This document shows positions 1-20,078 of a stretch of 64,000 nucleotides of DNA, in pieces; the first letter of the stretch is position 1, and every line of letters starts with the position of its first letter. The notes under the pieces were generated by a model, which did no database searches, had not been told where the DNA came from, and saw only the letters and a program-made list of their open reading frames with translations. This stretch comes from Streptomyces rubrogriseus. Its GTDB lineage: Bacteria > Actinomycetota > Actinomycetes > Streptomycetales > Streptomycetaceae. The stretch lies in NCBI RefSeq assembly GCF_027947575.1, contig NZ_CP116256.1, positions 3,844,001-3,908,000 of the forward strand, read 5' to 3'. The position numbers were made by a program, and so were the translations under genes.

Positions 1-179
1 GCTGCGGCATCTACCTTCAGGGCGGCACGGAGCACACGCACGGCATCACCTCGTCGCTGCTCTCCAACACCGCCGTCCGGGTCGGCGAGATCCTCGAGTC
101 GCTCCTCGACCGGGGCCTCAAGTCCGCTTCCGACGAGGCCCGCACGGTCGCCGACGGGACCGGCACCGGCGCGCGTTAA
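1..179 (+). CDS. cchB: L-ornithine N5-monooxygenase, C-terminal end (partial)
   Basis: Only the last 58 codons are present; the reading frame is open at the left edge and ends with TAA at 177-179. The readable C-terminus contains LQGGTEHTHGI followed by SSLLSNTAVRVGEIL, which is typical of the end of flavin-dependent ornithine/lysine N-hydroxylases. In coelichelin synthesis this enzyme makes N5-hydroxyornithine, the iron-chelating building block used by the NRPS downstream. The TAA overlaps the ATG of the next gene (TAATG), so translation is probably coupled. The name rests on the tail plus cluster context, not on the catalytic domain, which lies outside the window. Confidence 0.85.
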   Translation, partial: CGIYLQGGTEHTHGITSSLLSNTAVRVGEILESLLDRGLKSASDEARTVADGTGTGAR

Positions 180-1255
180 TGTACGGCGCTATGACCACGA
201 CCGAGGTGGAGCGTCCCGCGCCCACTCCCCGAGGCCCAACAGAGGCGCGTCGGCGCCGGGTTGCCGGTCTGGGACTGCTCGCGGCGCTCCTCCTCGTCGC
301 CGCGGCGGCCTCACTGGCCGTCGGCGCGCGTGCGCTCAGCCCCGCCGAGGTCTGGCACGGACTGTTCGCGGCGCCCGAGTCCGACCAGCGGCTCACCGAG
401 ATCAGGCTCATCGTGCAGACCGTGCGGGTGCCCCGCACGGTCCTCGCCGTGGTGGCGGGCATCGCGCTCGGCGTCGGAGGGGCGCTGATCCAGGGGTACA
501 CCCGCAACCCCATCGCCGACACGGGGCTGCTGGGGGTCAACTCCGGTGCCTCGTTCGCCGTGGTGTCGGGGATCGCCGCCTTCGGGTTCAGCAGCCCGTT
601 CCAGTACGTCTGGTTCGGCTTCGCGGGCGCGGCGGTCGCCGGTGCCGTCGTGTTCGGGCTGTCGAGCATCGGCCGGGGAGCGGGCAACCCGCTGACGCTC
701 GCGCTGGCCGGGCAGGGGGTCACGGTGTTCCTGGCGGCCATGACCACGGCGGTCGCGTTGACGGACAAGGCCTCGCTGAACGCCCTGCGGTTCTGGAACG
801 CGGGCTCGCTGACCGGGGTCGGCTTCGACGTCATCTGGCCCGTGTCGGCCTTCATCGCCGCCGGGCTGCTGCTGGCGCTGACCACACTGCCCTCGGTCAA
901 CCTGCTCAACCTGGGCGACGACGTGGCACGGGGACTCGGGGTGAACACCGCGCTGACCCGCACCGTCGGCATCGTCGCCATCACCCTGCTGGCCGGGGCG
1001 GCGACGGCGGCCTGCGGCCCCATCGCCTTCCTCGGGCTCATGGTGGCCCACGTGGCCCGCTACCTGACCGGCCCGGACTACCGCTGGCTGGTCCCGTACG
1101 CCGGTCTGCTCGGGGCCGTGGTGCTGCTGGTCTGCGACATCGTGGGGCGCCTGGTCGTACGGCCGGGGGAACTGGACGCCGGGGTCGTCGTCTCGCTCCT
1201 CGGCGCACCGTTCTTCGCCGTCCTGGTGTGGCGCGGGAAGTTCAAGAGCGCGTGA
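179..1255 (+). CDS. cchC: Ferri-siderophore ABC transporter permease (FecCD family)
   Basis: A 358-residue polytopic inner-membrane permease of the FecCD/BtuC family, one half of the channel that imports ferri-coelichelin. The family signature GGALIQGYTRNPIADTGLLG lies near residues 100-120, and hydrophobic segments run to the C-terminus, with the conserved GPIAFLGLMVAHVAR region near residue 280. The ATG at 179 overlaps the stop of the preceding gene. A second in-frame ATG at 191 (MTTTEVERP) is an equally reasonable start. It forms an operon with cchD, whose start overlaps its stop. Length is normal for the family (about 330-360). Confidence 0.93.
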   Translation: MYGAMTTTEVERPAPTPRGPTEARRRRVAGLGLLAALLLVAAAASLAVGARALSPAEVWHGLFAAPESDQRLTEIRLIVQTVRVPRTVLAVVAGIALGVGGALIQGYTRNPIADTGLLGVNSGASFAVVSGIAAFGFSSPFQYVWFGFAGAAVAGAVVFGLSSIGRGAGNPLTLALAGQGVTVFLAAMTTAVALTDKASLNALRFWNAGSLTGVGFDVIWPVSAFIAAGLLLALTTLPSVNLLNLGDDVARGLGVNTALTRTVGIVAITLLAGAATAACGPIAFLGLMVAHVARYLTGPDYRWLVPYAGLLGAVVLLVCDIVGRLVVRPGELDAGVVVSLLGAPFFAVLVWRGKFKSA

Positions 1256-2358
1256 ACGGCACGGACATGAGGGCGGACGGGACGGATGCGGCGGTGGACG
1301 TGAAGGCGGACGTGCGGACTTCGGTGGCGCCCGGCGTGCGGTTCGGCGGCCTGTCGTTCGTGTGGCGGCCCTGGATCGCGGGCGTCACCCTGCTTCTGGC
1401 GGTGGCGGGCTTCCTGGTGTTCTGCCTGTCCATCGGAGTCGGCGACTTCCCCATCGGCCTGCCCAGGGTCCTCGCCACCGTCCTCGGCCGGGGCGAGCAG
1501 GTCGACGAGTTCGTGATCATGGACCTGCGGATGCCCCGGGCCCTCGCCGGGCTCGTGGTGGGCGTCGCGCTCGGGGTGTCCGGCGCCCTCACCCAGTCGA
1601 TCGCCCGCAATCCGCTGGCCAGCCCGGACGTCCTCGGCATCACCAGCGGCGCCGGCGCGGTCGCGGTGTTCCTGGTGACGGTGTCCGGCGGTGCCGCCAC
1701 GGCCGTGGCCGACTCCGTGGGCCTGTCGGCGGCGGCGCTCGCGGGCGGTCTCGGCACGGGGCTGCTGGTGTACTTCATGGCGTGGCGCCGCGGGATCGAC
1801 GGCTTCCGGCTCATCCTCATCGGCATCTCGGTGAACGCCGTGATGCAGGCGATCACGACATGGCTGCTGGTCACCGCCGACATCAGGGACGTGGCCCGGG
1901 CCCAGGCGTGGCTGGTGGGCTCGCTGGACAACCGGTCGTGGGGCGAGGTCCACGTAGCGCTGTGGTGCACGCTCGTCCTGCTGGTCGTCGTGACCACGGT
2001 CGCCTTCCAGTTCAAGCCGCTGCACTTCGGCGACGAGGTCGCCGCCGGACTCGGCGTCCGGTACGGGACGGTGCGCGCGGTCCTGCTGCTGTGCGCGGTA
2101 CTGCTGGCCGGTGTGGCGGTGAGCGCGGCCGGACCGGTGCCGTTCGTCGCGCTGGTGGCGCCGCAGGTGGCGATGCGGCTGGCCAGGTGCCCGACCCCGC
2201 CGCTGGTGGCCTCCGGCCTGGTGGGGGCGCTGCTGCTGACCGGCTCCGACCTTCTCGCGCGCACCGCCCTGCCCGTCTCGCTGCCGGTCGGCGTGGTCAC
2301 CGCCGCCATCGGCGGACCCTTCCTGGTCTATCTGCTGGTGCGGGCGAACCGCAGATAG
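1252..2358 (+). CDS. cchD: Ferri-siderophore ABC transporter permease (FecCD family)
   Basis: Second FecCD-type permease, 368 residues from the chosen start. It pairs with CchC to form the heterodimeric membrane channel for ferri-coelichelin. It shows the diagnostic SGALTQSIARNPLASPDVLG motif and the late GPVPFVALVAPQVAMRL segment. I chose the GTG at 1252 because it overlaps the upstream TGA as GTGA, a coupled start, with GGGAAG about 11 bases before it. An in-frame ATG at 1228 would reach 28 bases into cchC without a ribosome binding site, and ATG 1267 is a third option. The roughly 50-residue N-terminal tail before the first membrane helix is charged and poorly conserved. Confidence 0.92.
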   Translation: MNGTDMRADGTDAAVDVKADVRTSVAPGVRFGGLSFVWRPWIAGVTLLLAVAGFLVFCLSIGVGDFPIGLPRVLATVLGRGEQVDEFVIMDLRMPRALAGLVVGVALGVSGALTQSIARNPLASPDVLGITSGAGAVAVFLVTVSGGAATAVADSVGLSAAALAGGLGTGLLVYFMAWRRGIDGFRLILIGISVNAVMQAITTWLLVTADIRDVARAQAWLVGSLDNRSWGEVHVALWCTLVLLVVVTTVAFQFKPLHFGDEVAAGLGVRYGTVRAVLLLCAVLLAGVAVSAAGPVPFVALVAPQVAMRLARCPTPPLVASGLVGALLLTGSDLLARTALPVSLPVGVVTAAIGGPFLVYLLVRANRR

Positions 2359-2369
2359 CTGGTACAAAG

Positions 2370-2388
2370 TAAGGCGAGCCTAATCGAG
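2370..2388 (+). promoter_or_regulatory. Iron box (DmdR/IdeR-type operator) before cchE
   Basis: The sequence TAAGGCGAGCCTAATCGAG matches 14 of 19 positions of the reverse form of the streptomycete iron box TTAGGTTAGGCTCACCTAA, with the central GAGCCTAA intact. It sits 9 bases before the GTG start of the ATPase gene, where bound Fe(II)-DmdR would block transcription or early elongation. The match is counted directly; binding is inferred. Confidence 0.7.
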
Positions 2389-2396
2389 GGGGCCTT

Positions 2397-3260
2397 GTGG
2401 TCGTTCAGTCCATCACCGGGACCGAGCCGGAAGTTGACGGCGCCTCACGCCTGGCGGCCCGGGCCGTCACCGTCGGGTACGGGTCCCGGTCCGTCATCGA
2501 CGGCCTCGACGTGGCGATCCCGCCCGGGGTGATCACCACCATCATCGGACCGAACGGCTGCGGCAAGTCGACCCTGCTGCGCACCCTGTGCCGGCTGCTG
2601 AAGCCGACCGGCGGCACGGTCGTGCTGGACGGTGAGGACATCGCCGCGCTCCGGACCCGCGACGTGGCGAAGAAGCTCGGCCTGCTGCCCCAGGCGCCGG
2701 TGGCCCCGGAGGGACTGACGGTGTCCGACCTGGTCGCCCGGGGCCGTCACCCGCACCAGAGCTGGCTGCGGCAGTGGTCCTCGGACGACGCCGACGTCGT
2801 ACGGCGGGCACTGGCCATGACCGGGGTGTCCGACCTCGCGGACCGCCCGGTCGACTCGCTGTCCGGTGGCCAGCGCCAGCGGGTGTGGATCTCGATGACC
2901 CTGGCCCAGGGCACCGACCTGCTGCTGCTGGACGAGCCGACCACCTATCTGGACCTCGCGCACGCGGTCGACGTGCTCGACCTCGTCGACGACCTGCACG
3001 AGTCCGGGCGCACCGTGGTCATGGTGCTGCACGACCTCAATCTGGCCGCGCGCTACAGCGACAACCTCGTCGTCATGCGGGAGGGCGCGATCCTGGCACA
3101 GGGACACCCGCGCGACGTCATCACCGCCGGCCTGCTGCACGAGGCGTTCGGACTGCGCGCCAAGGTGATCGACGACCCGGTCGGGGACCGCCCGCTCATC
3201 GTGCCGATCGGACGCACCCATGTCGAACTCGACCGATCGGCACCCGAGTTGGTGAAGTGA
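2397..3260 (+). CDS. cchE: Ferri-siderophore ABC transporter ATP-binding protein
   Basis: A 287-residue cytoplasmic ATPase of the FepC/FhuC type that energises import through CchC/CchD. Walker A is GPNGCGKST near residue 50, the signature is [17 protein letters not shown] near residue 155, Walker B is LLLLDEPTTYLDLAH near residue 177, and the H-loop is VLHDLN. The GTG start at 2397 follows a GAGGGGG ribosome binding site. An iron box lies just upstream, so it may head its own iron-repressed transcript. A second iron box begins on its stop codon and serves cchF. Confidence 0.95.
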   Translation: MVVQSITGTEPEVDGASRLAARAVTVGYGSRSVIDGLDVAIPPGVITTIIGPNGCGKSTLLRTLCRLLKPTGGTVVLDGEDIAALRTRDVAKKLGLLPQAPVAPEGLTVSDLVARGRHPHQSWLRQWSSDDADVVRRALAMTGVSDLADRPVDSLSGGQRQRVWISMTLAQGTDLLLLDEPTTYLDLAHAVDVLDLVDDLHESGRTVVMVLHDLNLAARYSDNLVVMREGAILAQGHPRDVITAGLLHEAFGLRAKVIDDPVGDRPLIVPIGRTHVELDRSAPELVK

Positions 3261-3276
3261 GGGTAGGCTTACCTCA
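3258..3276 (+). promoter_or_regulatory. Iron box overlapping the cchE stop, before cchF
   Basis: TGAGGGTAGGCTTACCTCA matches 15 of 19 iron-box positions and is itself a near-perfect palindrome with GTGAGG and CCTCAC outer arms. It starts on the TGA of cchE and ends 34 bases before the chosen cchF start. This gives the abundant binding lipoprotein its own iron-responsive promoter within the operon. Confidence 0.75.
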
Positions 3277-3310
3277 CACTGGTTGGCGCGACAGCAAAGG
3301 GATGCCCGGG

Positions 3311-4363
3311 ATGCTCCTCAGAACGACGCGTATGAAGCCCTGGCGACGACTCGCGGCGGCCCTGTCCGCCGCAGCGCTCGGCGTCGGACTCCTCGCGGGC
3401 TGCGGTTCCGACTCGGACGACCCGGCGGACGAGGCGGGCGGCGGCACCCCGGCCGCAGCCGGCGCCTTCCCGGTCACCGTGGAGCACGCGTTCGGAACGA
3501 CGAGGATCGACAAGGCGCCCGAGCGGGTCGTCTCCGTCGGCTACACCGACGACCAGACCGTCCTGGCCTTCGGTATCAAGCCCGTCGGCATGGTCGACCA
3601 GTACCCGAACCCGGCCGGCCAGAGCCCCGACATCAACACCCAGTGGCCCTGGGTGAAGGACAAGTGGGGCGACACCAAGCCCGAGGTCATCATGAAGAAC
3701 GGTGACACGGGCCCCAACTACGAGAAGATCGCCGCCCTGCGCCCCGACCTGATCGTCGCGGTCTACTCCGAGATCGACCAGGCCGCCTACGACAAGCTCT
3801 CGAAGATCGCGCCCACGGTGGGCCGGACCAAGGGCGAGAAGGAGCCGTTCAGCGCTCCCTGGCAGGACAACGCGCTGCACATCGCCAAGGCGCTCGGCAA
3901 GGCCGAGGAGGGCGAGAAGATGGTGGCCGACATCCAGGGCAAGCTGGACGCGGCCAAGCAGGCGCACCCCGAGTTCGCGGACCGGACCGCGGTCGTGCTG
4001 TCCTGGTACAAGGACTCGGTGGCCCCGTTCACCTCCACCGACGTGCGCGGACGGCTCGTGACCGGCATCGGCTTCAAGTACCAGACGAAGATCGACGAGG
4101 TCGCCGGCGGCGACTTCTACACCACGCTCTCGCCCGAGCGCGTCGACCTGGTCGACGTGGACCGCGTCTTCGTCATCAACGACAAGGCGGACCAGGACGC
4201 GTTGAAGAAGTTCGAGCTGTTCACCAACCTGGACGCCGTCAAGAACGGCAAGGTGTCGTACCTGCTGGACAGCGAGGGACCGGCGGTCGGCGCGGCCATC
4301 TCCCAGGGCACCCTGCTGTCCATGCCGTACGCCGTCGACGAACTCGTCAAGTCGGCCGGGTAG
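3311..4363 (+). CDS. cchF: Ferri-siderophore-binding lipoprotein
   Basis: A substrate-binding lipoprotein of the FepB/FhuD (PF01497) type, 350 residues from the ATG at 3311. It has an arginine-rich n-region, a hydrophobic core and lipobox LLAGC with the lipidated Cys at residue 31. The mature part shows PERVVSVGYTDDQTVLAFG and later KPEVIMKNGD and LRPDLIVAVYSEI, typical of this fold. It should capture ferri-coelichelin outside the membrane and hand it to CchC/CchD. ATG 3311 has AAAGGG nine bases upstream; ATG 3302 is too close to that site and ATG 3332 lacks one. Confidence 0.93.
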   Translation: MLLRTTRMKPWRRLAAALSAAALGVGLLAGCGSDSDDPADEAGGGTPAAAGAFPVTVEHAFGTTRIDKAPERVVSVGYTDDQTVLAFGIKPVGMVDQYPNPAGQSPDINTQWPWVKDKWGDTKPEVIMKNGDTGPNYEKIAALRPDLIVAVYSEIDQAAYDKLSKIAPTVGRTKGEKEPFSAPWQDNALHIAKALGKAEEGEKMVADIQGKLDAAKQAHPEFADRTAVVLSWYKDSVAPFTSTDVRGRLVTGIGFKYQTKIDEVAGGDFYTTLSPERVDLVDVDRVFVINDKADQDALKKFELFTNLDAVKNGKVSYLLDSEGPAVGAAISQGTLLSMPYAVDELVKSAG

Positions 4364-4365
4364 GT

Positions 4366-6171
4366 GTGAGCGTCACCGACACCCGCGTCGCCACGGCACC
4401 GGCCGTCCTGCGCACGGCGACCGGAGGCGAGGCCGGCCGGTGGGTCGCGGCACACTGCCGAGAGGTGCCGTGGCTGACGGCCGCCACGGTGCTCACCACG
4501 GTGGCCGGAGCGGCACTCCAGGTGCTCCCCGTGCTGCTGCTCGGCCGGGTGGTCGACGCGGTGGCCGGGGGCGAGTCGCAGTCCGTCCTGGCCACGATCG
4601 GGGCCCTGATGGTCGCCGCGGCGCTGCTCGGCGCGGCGGCGACCGCGGTGTCGACCTATCTGATCGGGCGGCTGGGCGCCGACCTGCTCGCCCGGCTGCG
4701 GGAGGGCGCCGTCCGCGCCGTCCTGGCGATGCCCAGCGCCCGGGTCGAAGAGGTGGGCCGCGGCGACGTGCTGTCCCGGGTCGGCGACGACGTCGCCGTG
4801 ATCTCCAAGGGAATCCGCACCGCCGTCCCCACGGTGTTCTCGGCCGGAGTCCTCGTCGCCATCGCCACCGCCGGCATGTTCGGGCTCGACTGGCGGCTCG
4901 GTCTGGCGGGCGCCGGCGCGCTGCCCGCGTACGCGCTGGCCCTGCGCTGGTACCTGCCGAGGTCCGCGCCGCTGTACCGGAAGCAGCGGGTGGCCCAGGC
5001 CGACCGGGCGCAGGCCCTGATCAGCGGCCTGAACGGCATCGACACCGTCCGGGCCTACCGGCTCGAGGGCGCCTTCCGCGAGCGGGTCACCCGGGAGTCG
5101 TGGCGGGTGCGCGAGCTGGGCATCGAGGTGTTCCGGTTCTTCGGCCGGTTCGTCGGCCGGGAGAACCGCGCCGAGTTCATCGGGCTGACCCTCATCATCG
5201 TGGTGGGCTACGCGCTGCTGGAGGCGGACGCGGCCACCTTGGGCGAGGTGTCCGCGGCACCGCTGCTCTTCCACCGGCTGTTCACCCCCCTGGGCGCCAT
5301 CATGTTCACCTTCGACGAGGCGCAGAAGTCGGGCGCGAGCCTGACCCGGCTGGTCGGCGTGCTGGGGGAGGACGCGGCGGACCGGCTGGTCGGCGACGCC
5401 TCCGTCGGGACGGCGGCGGCCGGCGCGTACCCGGTGACCGTGCGGGGGCTGACCTTCACCTACCCCGGCGCCGACGAACCGGTCCTCAGGGACGTCGACC
5501 TGACGATCCCGGCAGGGGGCTCGCTCGCCCTCGTGGGGGCGACGGGCGCGGGCAAGACGACGCTGGCCGCGCTGGTCGCGGGCATCGGAACCCCGCAGGC
5601 GGGGTCGGTGCGGGTCGGGCAGGCCGACCTGGCGGAGCTGGACGAGGCCGGGGCGCGGGCCCTGGTGAGCATCCTGACCCAGGAGACGCACGTGTTCTCC
5701 GGCCCGCTCGCCGACGACCTGCGGCTGGCCGCGCCGGAGGCCACCGACGCCGAACTCCTGGACGCCCTGCGCACCGTCGGCGCCGGTCAGTGGGTGGACG
5801 CGCTGCCCGACGGGCTGGACACACCTGTCGGTGAGGGCGGCGAGCGCCTGGACGTGACCAAGGTCGCCCAGCTCGCGTTGGCCCGGCTGGTGCTCGGCCG
5901 GGCGCCCGTGGTGGTCCTCGACGAGTCGACCGCCGAGGCGGGCAGCGAGGGCGCCGCGGAGCTGGAACGGGCCGTGCTCGCCGCGTGCGCGGGACGCACC
6001 ACGCTCTTCGTGGCGCACCGCCTGACCCAGGCGATGGCGGCGGACCGGATCGCCGTCCTGGACGCCGGCCGCGTCGTCGAGGAGGGCACGCACGCGGAGT
6101 TGGTGGCGTTGGGCGGCCGCTACGCACGGCTGTGGCGGGCCTGGCGGGAGGGTGGCCAGGCGGGGTGTTAG
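4366..6171 (+). CDS. cchG: ABC exporter half-transporter, active Walker A/B but degenerate signature
   Basis: A 601-residue type I ABC exporter half-molecule: six-helix membrane domain (about 30-320) then an ATPase domain (about 345-590). Walker A GATGAGKTTL is intact (Lys397), as are Walker B VVVLDES (Asp519, Glu520) and the H-loop FVAHRL. The ABC signature that should read LSGGQ is replaced by ERLDVTKVAQ around residue 493. CchI, encoded just after the NRPS, has the opposite defects. The two are therefore expected to form a heterodimer, most likely exporting coelichelin. The GTG start lies 2 bases after the cchF stop, so it is co-transcribed. Confidence 0.92.
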   Translation: MSVTDTRVATAPAVLRTATGGEAGRWVAAHCREVPWLTAATVLTTVAGAALQVLPVLLLGRVVDAVAGGESQSVLATIGALMVAAALLGAAATAVSTYLIGRLGADLLARLREGAVRAVLAMPSARVEEVGRGDVLSRVGDDVAVISKGIRTAVPTVFSAGVLVAIATAGMFGLDWRLGLAGAGALPAYALALRWYLPRSAPLYRKQRVAQADRAQALISGLNGIDTVRAYRLEGAFRERVTRESWRVRELGIEVFRFFGRFVGRENRAEFIGLTLIIVVGYALLEADAATLGEVSAAPLLFHRLFTPLGAIMFTFDEAQKSGASLTRLVGVLGEDAADRLVGDASVGTAAAGAYPVTVRGLTFTYPGADEPVLRDVDLTIPAGGSLALVGATGAGKTTLAALVAGIGTPQAGSVRVGQADLAELDEAGARALVSILTQETHVFSGPLADDLRLAAPEATDAELLDALRTVGAGQWVDALPDGLDTPVGEGGERLDVTKVAQLALARLVLGRAPVVVLDESTAEAGSEGAAELERAVLAACAGRTTLFVAHRLTQAMAADRIAVLDAGRVVEEGTHAELVALGGRYARLWRAWREGGQAGC

Positions 6172-6201
6172 GCATGCCTAAGTTAGGTTAGCCTGCCTTC
6201 A
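6168..6201 (+). promoter_or_regulatory. Double iron-box region before cchH
   Basis: Two overlapping iron-box-like elements: the perfect 14-base palindrome TTAGGCATGCCTAA at 6168-6181, overlapping the cchG stop codon, and TTAGGTTAGCCTGCCTTCA at 6183-6201, which matches 14 of 19 consensus positions with its left half perfect. They lie 28-60 bases before the NRPS start, where iron-loaded DmdR would repress synthetase transcription. Confidence 0.75.
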
Positions 6202-6228
6202 TTCCTTGGAAGGGGCGTTGAGTCTTCG

Positions 6229-17164
<10,936 letters not shown>

Positions 17165-17178
<14 letters not shown>

Positions 17179-18865
17179 CACACAGCGGCCCCGAGCGGGG
17201 TCCGACATCCTGCGCACCGCCCTGCGGCGCAACGTCGGCGCGATGGCGTGGGGCACCCTCCTCATGGGCCTCTACCAGGCCGGTGAGACCGCCTTCCCCA
17301 TCGCGCTCGGCCTGATCGTCGAGCACACCATGCGGGACCGGAGCCCGGAGGCGCTCGGCGTCTCCGTCGCCGCCCTCGCCGTGATCATCACGACGGTCTC
17401 CCTGTCCTGGCGGTTCGGGATGCGGATCCTGCAGAAGGCCAACACCACCGAGGCGCACCGCTGGCGGGTCCTGGTCGCGGGCCGCGGCCTCCAGCCGGTG
17501 GCCAGGGACGTCGACCTCAAGTCCGGCGAGGTGCTGACCATCGCCACCGAGGACGCCGACCAGACCGCCGACATCATCGAGGTGGTGCCGCTGCTGATCA
17601 GCTCGCTGGTGGCGGTGGTGATCGCGGCGGTGGCGCTGGGGCTGGCCGACCTCCGGCTCGGACTGCTGGTCATCGTGGGCACCGTCGCGATCCTGTCCGT
17701 CCTGAGCGTGATGTCCAGGCGCATCGGCTCCAGCACCCGCGAGCAGCAGGCCCGGGTGGCCCGGGCCGGCGCCAAGGTCGCCGACCTCATCATCGGCCTG
17801 CGCCCGCTGCACGGCTTCGGCGGCAACCACGCGGCGTTCCGCTCCTACCGCGAGATCAGCACGGAGGCGAAGCGCCAGTCCGTCACCGTCGCCCGGGTGA
17901 GCGGCGTCTACGCGGGCACGGCGCTGGCCCTCAACGCGGTGCTCGCCGCCGCGGTGACCCTCACGGCGGGCTGGCTGGCCTTCCGGGGCCGGATCACCAT
18001 CGGTGAGCTGGTCATGGCCGTGGGCCTCGCGCAGTTCATCATGGAACCGCTGAAGCTCTTCTCGGAGATGCCGAAGTACGTGATGATCGCGCGTGCCTCG
18101 GCCGAACGGATGGCGCTCGTCCTCACCGCGCCGGCGGTGACGACACCGGGGACGGAGCGACCGGCCGCGGGCGGGGACCTGGAGGTCGACTGCGTGCGGC
18201 ACGGGGCGCTGCGCAAGGTGCGGTTCCGGGTCCGCGCCGGCGAGTTCGTGGCCGTCGCGGCGTACCAGCCGCTCGCGGCGGCCGACCTCGCCGCGGTCCT
18301 GGCCCTGCACGTCCCGCCCGACGCGTACGAGGGGACGGTCCGGGTCGGCGGACGGGCCCTCGCGGAACTGGCGGTCGAGGAGGTACGCGCGCACCTGCTG
18401 GTCAACCCCTACGACGGTGAGATCTTCGCGGGCACCCTCCGTTCCAACATCGACCCCTCGGGCACCAGCCGGACCATCCCCGAAGCCGTCGAGGCCTCGA
18501 TGCTCACCGACGTCGTCGCCCTGCACCGCGAGGGACTCGACTACGCCGTCCGCGACCGCGGCGCCAACCTCTCCGGCGGGCAGCGCCAACGGCTGTCCCT
18601 GGCCCGCGCCCTGGCCGCCGACACCGAGGTCCTGGTGCTGCGTGACCCGACGACGGCCGTGGACGCGGTCACCGAACAGCTCATCGCGCGGGGTGTCGCC
18701 AAGCTGCGCCGGGACCGCACCACCCTCGTGATCACCAGCAGCCCCGCCCTGCTGGACGCCGCCGACCGCGTCCTCGTCCTTGACGAGGGCGTCATCACCG
18801 CCGAGGACACGCACCGCAACCTCCTCGCCACCGACGATGCGTACTGTCTGGCGGTGACGAGGTGA
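17165..18865 (+). CDS. cchI: ABC exporter half-transporter with lost Walker A/B but intact signature
   Basis: A 566-residue type I ABC half-exporter with an N-terminal six-helix domain and an ATPase domain from about residue 335. The signature [16 protein letters not shown] is perfect (469-473). The Walker A loop is gone: [13 protein letters not shown] at 362-374, with no GxxGxGK(S/T). Walker B reads VLVLRDPTT, where Arg493-Asp494 replace the Asp-Glu pair. It cannot bind and hydrolyse ATP by itself and should pair with CchG, supplying the signature for CchG's ATP site. ATG 17165 overlaps cchH by 14 bases; a TTG at 17150 is a less likely start. Confidence 0.92.
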
Positions 18866-18900
18866 CGAGGTGACGAGGTGACGAGGTGACGAGGTGACCG
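18853..18900 (+). repeat. Octanucleotide tandem repeat across the cchI stop
   Basis: Five perfect copies of GGTGACGA (18853-18892) followed by a degenerate sixth, GGTGACCG. The second copy supplies the TGA stop of cchI at 18863-18865; the rest is non-coding, in the space before the convergent cchJ. Eight is not a multiple of three, but each frame meets a TGA within the array, so copy-number change would barely alter the CchI tail. Confidence 0.9.
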
Positions 18901-18908
18901 GGCGGACC

Positions 18909-18938
18909 GGGGCCCGGCCGGCCGGTGGCGGCGGCCCC
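18909..18938. terminator. GC-rich hairpin between convergent cchI and cchJ
   Basis: GGGGCC at 18909-18914 can pair with GGCCCC at 18933-18938 across a GC-rich loop, ending on the cchJ stop codon. It is well placed to terminate both convergent genes, but the stem is only 6 bp and there is no U-tract, so this is a weak call. Confidence 0.4.
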
Positions 18939-20029
18939 TAGGCGAGGGCCCAGGCCACGTCCCGGAGCAGCGCGTGCCGCCAGCCCGCGCGGTCGTGGCC
19001 CGAGGCCGACCTGGAGACCCGTACGGTCGCACCGGCCTGTTCCGTCAGGGACTCGACAAGGGCGCAGTGGGGGAGCATGCGCTGCTCGTGTTCCCCCACG
19101 TCGAACGCGATCCGCAGCCCGGACAGGTCGGGACGCGCACGCAGCCGCGCCGCGATCGTGCCGCCGACCGGGCCGCCCAGGGGGTCCGGCAGATCCGCGG
19201 CGCCGGGCGTCCACCACAGCGACGCCGACTGACAGGCGACCCGGGACACCAGCTCCGGGAACTCCAGCGCCGCGTACAGCGCGCTCAGACCGCCGAGGCT
19301 CTGCCCCGCGACCACCGTCCGGCCCGGGTCGGCCCGCACCCCGCTCCCGGCCACCAGGGGCAGCAACTCGTCCCGCACCGCCTCCCACAGCGCGGGCCGG
19401 CACCCGAACTCGGCGCCGCGGTCCCCGGCCGGGAGGAAGACCAGGGTGACCGGAGGCATCTCACCGCTCGCGACGGCCGAGTCGAAGGCGGACGTCGCCG
19501 GGTGCAGGTACAGCCAGTCGTCCCCGTCGAGCAGCAGGACCACCGGCCCGCCCCCGCCCACCGGATGGACCCGCACGGTACGCCGCCCGCCGAGCCGCTC
19601 GCTGGTCCAGCGCAGCCGGGTGCGGGGCAGCGGCAGGACGTCGCCGGCGTCGACCAGTGGCCAGTGCGGCTGGGCCGGGGCGTCCGGGGTCGCGGCGACG
19701 GACCGCTCGCCGCCCGCGCCCGCGGGGTTGTACGGGTCGGCGTACGCGTCCTCGCCCTCGACGAACCGGTACGTCACCCGCAGTCGCGCCGGCATGCGCA
19801 CCTCGGCGTACCAGCAGTCCGTGTCGCGCCAGCGCCGCAAGGGCACCGGAGCCGACCAGCTCTCGAAGTCGATGCTCGCCGCCCGCGGCCCGCGCCGCAG
19901 GAACAGGGTCGTCCACCCGTCGCCGTCGGGTATCGACAGGGGCGTCGTCAGACCGTCCCAGAAGGCGTCGGTGCCGGGCACGGCGGTCAGCCCGAACGCG
20001 GCGAAGGTGTCCGGCCCCGCCCACCTCAT
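18938..20029 (-). CDS. cchJ: Enterochelin-esterase-like hydrolase of coelichelin biosynthesis
   Basis: A 363-residue protein with an N-terminal beta-sandwich part like the Fes N-domain (RRWRDTDCWYAEVRMPARLR) and a C-terminal alpha/beta-hydrolase domain with nucleophile elbow AGQSLGGLSALYAAL and catalytic His in ASGHDRAGWRHAL near the end. CchH has no thioesterase, so this enzyme is the usual candidate to release the finished peptide; ferri-siderophore hydrolysis is the alternative. There is no signal peptide, so it acts in the cytoplasm. The start at 20029 has AAGGA seven bases upstream. It is divergent from cchK and shares the iron box between them. Confidence 0.9.
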   Translation of the reverse strand: MRWAGPDTFAAFGLTAVPGTDAFWDGLTTPLSIPDGDGWTTLFLRRGPRAASIDFESWSAPVPLRRWRDTDCWYAEVRMPARLRVTYRFVEGEDAYADPYNPAGAGGERSVAATPDAPAQPHWPLVDAGDVLPLPRTRLRWTSERLGGRRTVRVHPVGGGGPVVLLLDGDDWLYLHPATSAFDSAVASGEMPPVTLVFLPAGDRGAEFGCRPALWEAVRDELLPLVAGSGVRADPGRTVVAGQSLGGLSALYAALEFPELVSRVACQSASLWWTPGAADLPDPLGGPVGGTIAARLRARPDLSGLRIAFDVGEHEQRMLPHCALVESLTEQAGATVRVSRSASGHDRAGWRHALLRDVAWALA

Positions 20030-20078
20030 GAACGTGTCCTTGTGGAGCGGAAATCCGGAAGGCTAAGCTCATCGCTCA

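Noticed and set aside
2774..3310. A 5' extension of the cchF reading frame into cchE
   Set aside because: The extension overlaps the ATPase gene and is Arg/Pro-rich; the lipoprotein signal and ribosome binding site place the start at 3311.
18853..18900. Tandem GGTGACGA array considered as a CRISPR or attachment site
   Set aside because: Units are 8 bases with no spacers, no cas genes, no integrase and no flanking duplication.
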